Source of the DNA: Watersipora subatra
Lineage: Eukaryota > Bryozoa > Gymnolaemata > Cheilostomatida > Watersiporidae
Length of the DNA: 64,000 nucleotides
Direction of reading: 5' to 3'
Assembly (NCBI RefSeq): GCF_963576615.1
Contig: NC_088708.1
Location: forward strand, 54,175,196-54,239,195
Below are positions 61,601 to 64,000 of this stretch, piece by piece. Made by a program: the position numbers and the translations under genes. How positions within the stretch are numbered: the stretch's first letter is position 1; every line of letters begins with the position of its first letter. Under the pieces are notes generated by a model that saw only the letters and a program-made list of their open reading frames with translations, was not told the DNA's origin and searched no databases.

Positions 61601-63691
61601 GTATCAACTATTAATTTGTGTGTCACAGTATCAACTAGTAGTTTGTGAGTCACTGTATCAACTAGTTTGTGAGTCACTGTATCAACTATTAATTTGTGAG
61701 TCAGGGAATTGCCTGATAACTTAGTGAGCAGCTACAGCCTAGTAGTGTAGAGCACCTAATTGTGGACAGCAGGCTAGATAAGGCTTCTGCTAATGACAGG
61801 AAAGGCATTCGACTTCAAATCACTCTTAAGAATTTACTGCCAATTGCCAAATCAACTATGCATAGCCACCAGGTATCAGGACTAAGGTCTTCCAAATGAA
61901 AATGTGGAAAAGTATGACTAGTCGTTTACGAATCTTAATATCGACTTGTAGTAACTTAATTAATTGTCGATTTAGTTGTCTTAACATATGCTGGAAGTTG
62001 ATGCTTACAAGTAGCTATGTTTATGGAAGGGATTATAGAGTTGACTGGCCTCATAAACATTGATTAGAGTGAGTGGTGTCCAATTGGTTACCGTGTCAAG
62101 TAGAATGCATGGATTGTCAGTTCTGTCAATAACTCTCGCTTTAAAAACAGATTATATATGTTTACAATATTGATCGCTGGTGAAAGCGCACTGGCAGTGA
62201 GGAAACAGCAAGTAATGGTTGTTAGACAGCGTGACTGAAAGGAGGCAAAATGTATTATTGCAGATTGCGTGCGTCAGCCCGTCAAAGTCTAATCAGGGGG
62301 AAACTATGAATACCCTACGTTACGCCACGAGAACAAAGAAAATTAAAAACAAGCCTGTCGTCAAAATGGTAAGAATCACGTTAGAATAATTTAGCAAAAC
62401 TTGCGTAGTATAATATATAAACTACATAGCATATATTTTGTAATATATTAGTCACATTAAGAAAATTTAAAATATATTTGTAATAACTTGTGATGTAATA
62501 GATTTGAGGAAATACATTTTTATCAAGCAGTGCTAGTTAAGTAAAAATGGTTTAAAATATGTGTGTCATGTTTAACGTTGCTATTGCCTGTGCACATTAT
62601 TCTTATGGTCTGTGACTACATCAGCTCATCAAATGCGGACATGTTAGCATTGCAGTACTAAAAAGTGATAGTTATGTACAATTAATAGAGCTAAACAACA
62701 TGTATCTTATGCTTTGACTTCTGATAACATTTTGTCTTCTAAATTTATTAAAATCTTTAATTTATTGTGTGTACTCAACCATCCATTTTTGATTATTGAA
62801 TTGTTATTACTTTAAGTCAAATTCCTTTATCCAAAAGCTATATGATTAGTATCCTAGTCAACTTGCCCAAACTGTAATGATGAAGAGGAGACTTTATAAT
62901 CGTCTATGGATAGCATGATTTCCTCACATAAGGTTTAGCTCGAGAGTTGATTTTGATGTTTTTGTTGGTGAGAAATAGCTTCATGTTTTTGTTATGATGT
63001 AGACTATAGGTCACAGACAGTAAGTAAAAATGTTACTTTATTTTTATCAACAAAAACTCAAAAATAGGAAAAAGAGGTTTTTATAATTGCAAAAACTGCA
63101 GCTGCAAAACTTCTGCCCCTTTACTGTCTGCAAAGGGTATTTTATAAAAACATTTGCTTTGCTGAGGCTCATTGGGGGATAATTGCTACAGTTTTACATT
63201 TCAACCAATAAAAATGTTCAATAATATGACTGCATGTATGTACTATGATTAGCCAAATTTTTTTCTCAACTGTGAGCGTTCTAGTTATTGATCAATTGTT
63301 TGTAGGCAAATCACTCAATATTTGCTAGCTTAAGTTCTTAAAAACTTAATAAGACCAAATATGTCGAGATCTTTGATTTAACGTAAGAACATGACGCTAT
63401 CAATAGAGTCTTCAAGTTTGGTAGATAAGCCAGTTCTCAGCTCAAAGCTGCAGATACTCAAATATTTGCTCAGCCTTGTCAACATGAATAGGCTTCATAA
63501 ATATACAGACCCTATGTTAATATCATACGAAATAGTCACAAATCTTGATGTTTTTTAGGACCCGAGAGAGAGTTTCATTATGACACTAAAAAAGGAGATT
63601 AAAGTGCTTAAAGCAGAGAACCAGCTGCTGAGAGACCACTCCCACACCGGTGATGGCAAGTCTCCAACTGGTGCCAAAAAACAAGGACAAG
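40432..63691 (+). CDS. KIF12: KIF12-like kinesin, N-terminal motor part (runs off the window)
   Basis: Joining 40432-40667, 43334-43432, 44158-44236, 49418-49539, 54993-55068, 56814-56954, 57740-57875, 58813-58971, 59311-59394, 60883-61001, 62264-62368 and 63559-63691 gives 496 codons with GT/AG junctions and consistent phases; the last exon ends in phase 1 and continues outside. After a charged leader of about 105 residues come all kinesin motor landmarks: NVVVRVRPLN (108-117), P-loop GQTGSGKT (188-195), switch I SSRSH (312-316), switch II DLAGSE (347-352) and [13 protein letters not shown] (393-405). Closest human match from memory is KIF12: [20 protein letters not shown] versus [20 protein letters not shown], and ASYLEVYNEQVRDLL versus [15 protein letters not shown]. 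Kinesins of this type carry cargo along microtubules. The tail and stop are not in the window. Confidence 0.85.
41992..42041 (+). CDS. KIF12: KIF12-like alternative first exon, form b
   Basis: 16 codons plus two bases ([17 protein letters not shown]), donor GG|gtatgt, also phase 2, so it can splice to 43334 in frame in place of the long leader. Confidence 0.4.
42042..43333. other. KIF12-like intron 1, last part: no gene seen
   Basis: AT-rich, with a short TCTCTCTCTC run near 42585-42597. No coding signal. Confidence 0.4.
43334..43432 (+). CDS. KIF12: KIF12-like exon 2
   Basis: 99 nt; acidic linker [20 protein letters not shown] then DDSINVVVR, the first motor beta strand. Donor AG|gtgagc; phase 2. 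Confidence 0.85.
43545..43672. repeat. 19-bp minisatellite, about 7 copies
   Basis: Unit GGCTACACTTATTACCACA with variants; in KIF12-like intron 2. The short open frame over it is an artefact. Confidence 0.95.
44158..44236 (+). CDS. KIF12: KIF12-like exon 3
   Basis: 79 nt; completes [20 protein letters not shown] and GDGVLL. Acceptor ctgcag, donor gtgagt; phase 0. Confidence 0.85.
44237..46277. other. KIF12-like intron 3, 5' part: no gene seen
   Basis: Contains a run of ATGGTCAATTCAA-type words at 45198-45290 and an open + frame to 45441 without recognisable homology. Confidence 0.4.
46278..47506. repeat. 46-bp satellite-like array, about 27 copies, in KIF12-like intron 3
   Basis: Unit GTCTTTTGCACTACATTTGA + TGACTATGATAGCATCTCTG + GCCTGT. 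Variant sites (GATGGCT/GATGACT/GATTATT/GATTACT, CACTAC/CACTTC/CATTAC, TGTC/CGTC/CGTT) recur in blocks; the run of variants around 46720-46910 is repeated around 47130-47320, 414 bases (9 units) further on. Copies at the right end are more diverged. Confidence 0.98.
47507..49417. other. KIF12-like intron 3, 3' part: no gene seen
   Basis: AT-rich; holds the GATGCAATT palindromes at 48578-48632. Short open frames at 48124-48381 (+) and 48995-49216 (-) show no domain. Confidence 0.4.
48578..48632. repeat. Two adjacent palindromes sharing GATGCAATT
   Basis: 48578-48608: 14-bp arms ATTTTGATGCAATT / AATTGCATCAAAAT with 3-base spacer. 48603-48632: perfect 30-base palindrome with half-site CAAAATATGATGCAA and no spacer. 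They overlap by six bases. Confidence 0.95.
49418..49539 (+). CDS. KIF12: KIF12-like exon 4
   Basis: 122 nt; encodes [20 protein letters not shown], then [15 protein letters not shown], the kinesin F-x-F-D/N-x-V-F and Q-x-x-V-F region. Donor GG|gtatgt; phase 2. Confidence 0.88.
49825..50565. repeat. 10-bp minisatellite, about 74 copies, in KIF12-like intron 4
   Basis: Units CAGTAATGTA and CAGTAACGTA alternate, with CAGAAA, CAGTAG and CATTAA variants. A longer pattern of variants (49940-50140) is repeated at about 50220-50400. Four - strand open frames (up to 196 codons of [10 protein letters not shown] type) are artefacts. Confidence 0.97.
50566..51426. other. Intronic stretch, no gene seen
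   Basis: Part of KIF12-like intron 4. Slightly GC-richer around 50730-50930, with two GTCGACTGTAT words; nothing coding. Confidence 0.35.
51427..51517. repeat. Two consecutive perfect hairpins
   Basis: Hairpin 1: arms 51427-51446 and 51449-51468 (20 bp, 2-base spacer; arm TTTTTGTGCATTGGCTACCT). Hairpin 2: arms 51481-51496 and 51502-51517 (16 bp, 5-base spacer; arm CATTGCAACAAATATC). Twelve bases separate them. Confidence 0.95.
51964..52395. repeat. Inverted repeat pair flanking a short tandem repeat
   Basis: Left arm about 51978-52055 (GGTAACGGTGCTTCTTAAG, GGTAAAACGCACATACAAGG, CACTAGCAGCGCACATACA) is inverted at about 52285-52392 (- strand ATAACGGTGCATCTTAGG, GGTAAAACGCGCATACAACG, CACTAGCAACGCACAAACA). 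The right arm carries extra GCGCATACAACGC units. Between them AAAACAGGTCTAAAACAT is repeated three times. A CTAG at 51964 resembles Helitron 3' ends but the hairpin is degraded. Probably a TIR-type element of unknown class. Confidence 0.65.
52468..52815. repeat. 57-bp tandem repeat, six copies
   Basis: Unit GTACCTAAAGGCGGTTTATT + GGTGCAGGTGTTACAGTGTT + ACATTGGTGTCAGTGAA. 57 is a multiple of three, so a + frame of 128 codons (repeating [19 protein letters not shown]) stays open; no start context, no splice context and no homology, so not called as a gene. Confidence 0.95.
52965..53260. repeat. Dispersed repeat family D2, copy 2
   Basis: Aligns with 9268-9550 in the same orientation, about three quarters identical by eye. 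Confidence 0.65.
53261..54649. other. Intronic stretch, no gene seen
   Basis: AT-rich, with TATATA runs near 54283-54320. Confidence 0.4.
54650..54960 (+). mobile_element. tRNA-derived SINE
   Basis: The head GCGCAGTTGGTAGTGTCAGG (box A) and GGTCAGTGGTTCAAACTAC (box B) lie about 60 bases apart, followed by a body with AATGCCTTTAATGATGCC and TTGATAAGGCGAAAGG, as in animal tRNA-type SINEs. It ends 30-40 bases upstream of the P-loop exon. Confidence 0.6.
54993..55068 (+). CDS. KIF12: KIF12-like exon 5 (P-loop)
   Basis: 76 nt; encodes [20 protein letters not shown] and GPPQK. The Walker A GQTGSGKT is intact. Donor AAG|gtagca; phase 0. Confidence 0.95.
55265..55365. repeat. Palindromic GTACACTAGTGTAC cluster
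   Basis: Four partly overlapping copies of GTACACTAGTGTAC or its halves. Confidence 0.85.
55783..56172. repeat. 44-bp tandem repeat, about nine copies
   Basis: Unit GTAGATGTTACATGTATATA + TAACTGAAGTAATATCACTC + AGTA; copies almost identical, so recent. In the intron after the P-loop exon. Confidence 0.98.
56224..56247 (+). CDS. KIF12: Possible 24-nt microexon of the KIF12-like gene
   Basis: atttag|24 nt|gtgaaa encodes IAELGKYE in phase 0, between two phase-0 exons, so inclusion or skipping keeps the frame. The loop length without it already fits human KIF12, so it is optional at best. Confidence 0.3.
56248..56813. other. Intronic stretch, no gene seen
   Basis: Pyrimidine-rich towards the acceptor at 56811-56813. 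An open + frame from 56631 is intron reading into the exon. Confidence 0.4.
56814..56954 (+). CDS. KIF12: KIF12-like exon 6
   Basis: 141 nt; encodes [20 protein letters not shown] and [21 protein letters not shown] and ELYNE are general kinesin motifs. Donor CAG|gtacat; phase 0. Confidence 0.92.
57740..57875 (+). CDS. KIF12: KIF12-like exon 7
   Basis: 136 nt; encodes [20 protein letters not shown] and [20 protein letters not shown]. The KGFYIENL segment matches human KIF12 RGFYVEQL. Donor G|gtaagc; phase 1. Confidence 0.92.
58040..58175. repeat. 35-bp tandem repeat, four copies, next to a SINE
   Basis: Unit ACAGTTGAGAAAATGGATTG + CGTGCAAAGCATTT. The last copy runs into the tRNA-like unit at 58165-58330. 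Confidence 0.9.
58165..58330 (-). mobile_element. tRNA-derived SINE-like element
   Basis: - strand: GTACTGGGTTACTGTG (box-A region) and GTCGTGAGTTCGAATCCC (box B, intact). The upstream CCTGGTAGTCTAGTGTGCC block is shared with 10085-10305. Confidence 0.6.
58410..58610 (-). mobile_element. tRNA-derived SINE-like element
   Basis: - strand: GGTGACTTAGTGGTGTAGTG (box-A region) and AAGTTTGATTCTTGTGG (degraded box B), with upstream GGCAGTCCCGTGTGCCGTGA. Same family as 58165-58330 and 10085-10305. Confidence 0.6.
58813..58971 (+). CDS. KIF12: KIF12-like exon 8 (switch I)
   Basis: 159 nt; encodes [20 protein letters not shown] and [11 protein letters not shown]. The SSRSH switch I and the start of switch II are intact. 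Donor G|gtttgt; phase 1. Confidence 0.95.
59311..59394 (+). CDS. KIF12: KIF12-like exon 9
   Basis: 84 nt; encodes [20 protein letters not shown] and NKSLLVL, the switch II/helix 4 region. Acceptor ctgtag, donor G|gtaata; phase 1. Confidence 0.95.
59395..59833. other. Intronic stretch, no gene seen
   Basis: AT-rich, with ACATATGTAACATATG repeats next to the TIR element at 59834. Confidence 0.4.
59834..60233. mobile_element. TIR element (MITE), 400 bp
   Basis: Left CCGTACTTTTCGGACTAATA and right TATAGTCCGAAAAGTACGG are inverted repeats; TA flanks both sides. The subterminal GCGGCTTATATAAGGGTGCG is also inverted (TGCGGCTTATATAGGGATGC). An internal hairpin GGCGCATTAACC / GGTTAGTGCGCC lies at about 59936-59968. 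It interrupts a tandem ACATATGTAAC / GACACGGGTATGTTAGA repeat that is present on both sides. Confidence 0.85.
60883..61001 (+). CDS. KIF12: KIF12-like exon 10
   Basis: 119 nt; encodes [20 protein letters not shown] and [18 protein letters not shown], the loop 12/alpha 5 microtubule-binding region. Donor ATG|gtgagt; phase 0. Confidence 0.95.
61002..62263. other. KIF12-like intron: no other gene seen
   Basis: Holds the 27-bp tandem repeat at 61535-61705; otherwise nothing recognised. Confidence 0.4.
61535..61705. repeat. 27-bp tandem repeat, about five copies
   Basis: Unit CACAGTATCAACTAGTAGTT + TGTGAGT with small indels. Confidence 0.9.
62264..62368 (+). CDS. KIF12: KIF12-like exon 11 (end of motor)
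   Basis: 105 nt; encodes [20 protein letters not shown] and [15 protein letters not shown], the last motor helix and neck linker. Acceptor ttgcag, donor ATG|gtaaga; phase 0. Confidence 0.95.
62369..63558. other. KIF12-like intron: no gene seen
   Basis: AT-rich unique sequence with no repeat or coding signal that I recognise. Confidence 0.4.
63559..63691 (+). CDS. KIF12: KIF12-like exon 12 (start of coiled coil)
   Basis: 133 nt; encodes [20 protein letters not shown] and NQLLRDH, the first heptads after the neck, then a Gly/Lys-rich link. Donor G|gtattt, phase 1; the gene continues past 64000. The open frame at 63650-63862 in another phase is a shadow. Confidence 0.85.
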
Positions 63692-64000
63692 GTATTTAGC
63701 TCCTCACACTTTTCTGGGGCTCAAGCTAAACACCAGAACGCTTTCATGTTACTGTTTTACTCATCTATGAAAATGATTGAGTCATGTATTTTTAATGGTC
63801 AAAATTATTTAACTAAAAAAGTTACACAGTCGCCAGATGGCAGCAGCACTGTTGCATCATGAACTATCCCAGTTAGTTAGTATACATACCTTCAAGGATT
63901 TGTTATTTACTATGAGCTTTTGATATTTGTCTCAATCAAACGCTCGCTGCGAGCCGCCTGCACATCAGCGACCACTATTTCACTCTTACAAGTGATTCAC
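63692..64000. other. Start of the next KIF12-like intron
   Basis: Nothing recognised up to the window edge. Confidence 0.4.

Overview
The window is animal (metazoan) nuclear DNA: AT-rich, with short coding exons bounded by GT/AG splice sites, long introns, and many tandem and dispersed repeats. There are no bacterial-style operons. Three conserved animal genes can be reconstructed exon by exon with consistent splice phases. The species cannot be read from the sequence; an invertebrate, possibly a spiralian, is my guess from the repeat content and the degree of divergence from the human proteins.

Layout. (1) Positions 367-657, + strand: what looks like the last coding exon of an unidentified coiled-coil protein. 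(2) Positions 1305-23494, - strand: a complete APPBP2 homologue (amyloid protein-binding protein 2; TPR protein and substrate receptor of CUL2 ubiquitin ligases), 12 coding exons, 612 aa. (3) Positions 26403-38208, + strand: a complete CDIPT homologue (phosphatidylinositol synthase), 6 coding exons, 216 aa, divergent from APPBP2 across a 2.9 kb intergenic gap. (4) From about 40432 to beyond the right edge, + strand: the motor-domain part of a KIF12-like kinesin, at least 12 coding exons, with two or three candidate first exons that share one splice phase; the tail lies outside the window.

The remainder is intron and intergenic DNA full of repeats. I see short non-autonomous Helitrons (TC start, GC-rich hairpin, CTAG end, A/T insertion site) and a decayed Helitron protein-coding fragment; TA-flanked mariner-like terminal-inverted-repeat elements; one TTAA-flanked foldback element nested in another repeat; tRNA-derived SINE-like units; and a series of intronic minisatellites with periods of 10, 14, 19, 21, 27, 35, 43, 44, 46, 49 and 57 bp. 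Several long open frames in the window are only minisatellites whose frames happen to stay open.

The genes are unrelated in function: ubiquitin-ligase adaptor and APP traffic, phosphoinositide synthesis in the ER, and microtubule transport. Nothing indicates a new multi-gene system. The best leads are an intronic minisatellite that appears to copy an APPBP2 exon/intron junction, alternative KIF12 first exons, and the Helitron family with covarying terminal hairpins and an antisense tRNA-like module.
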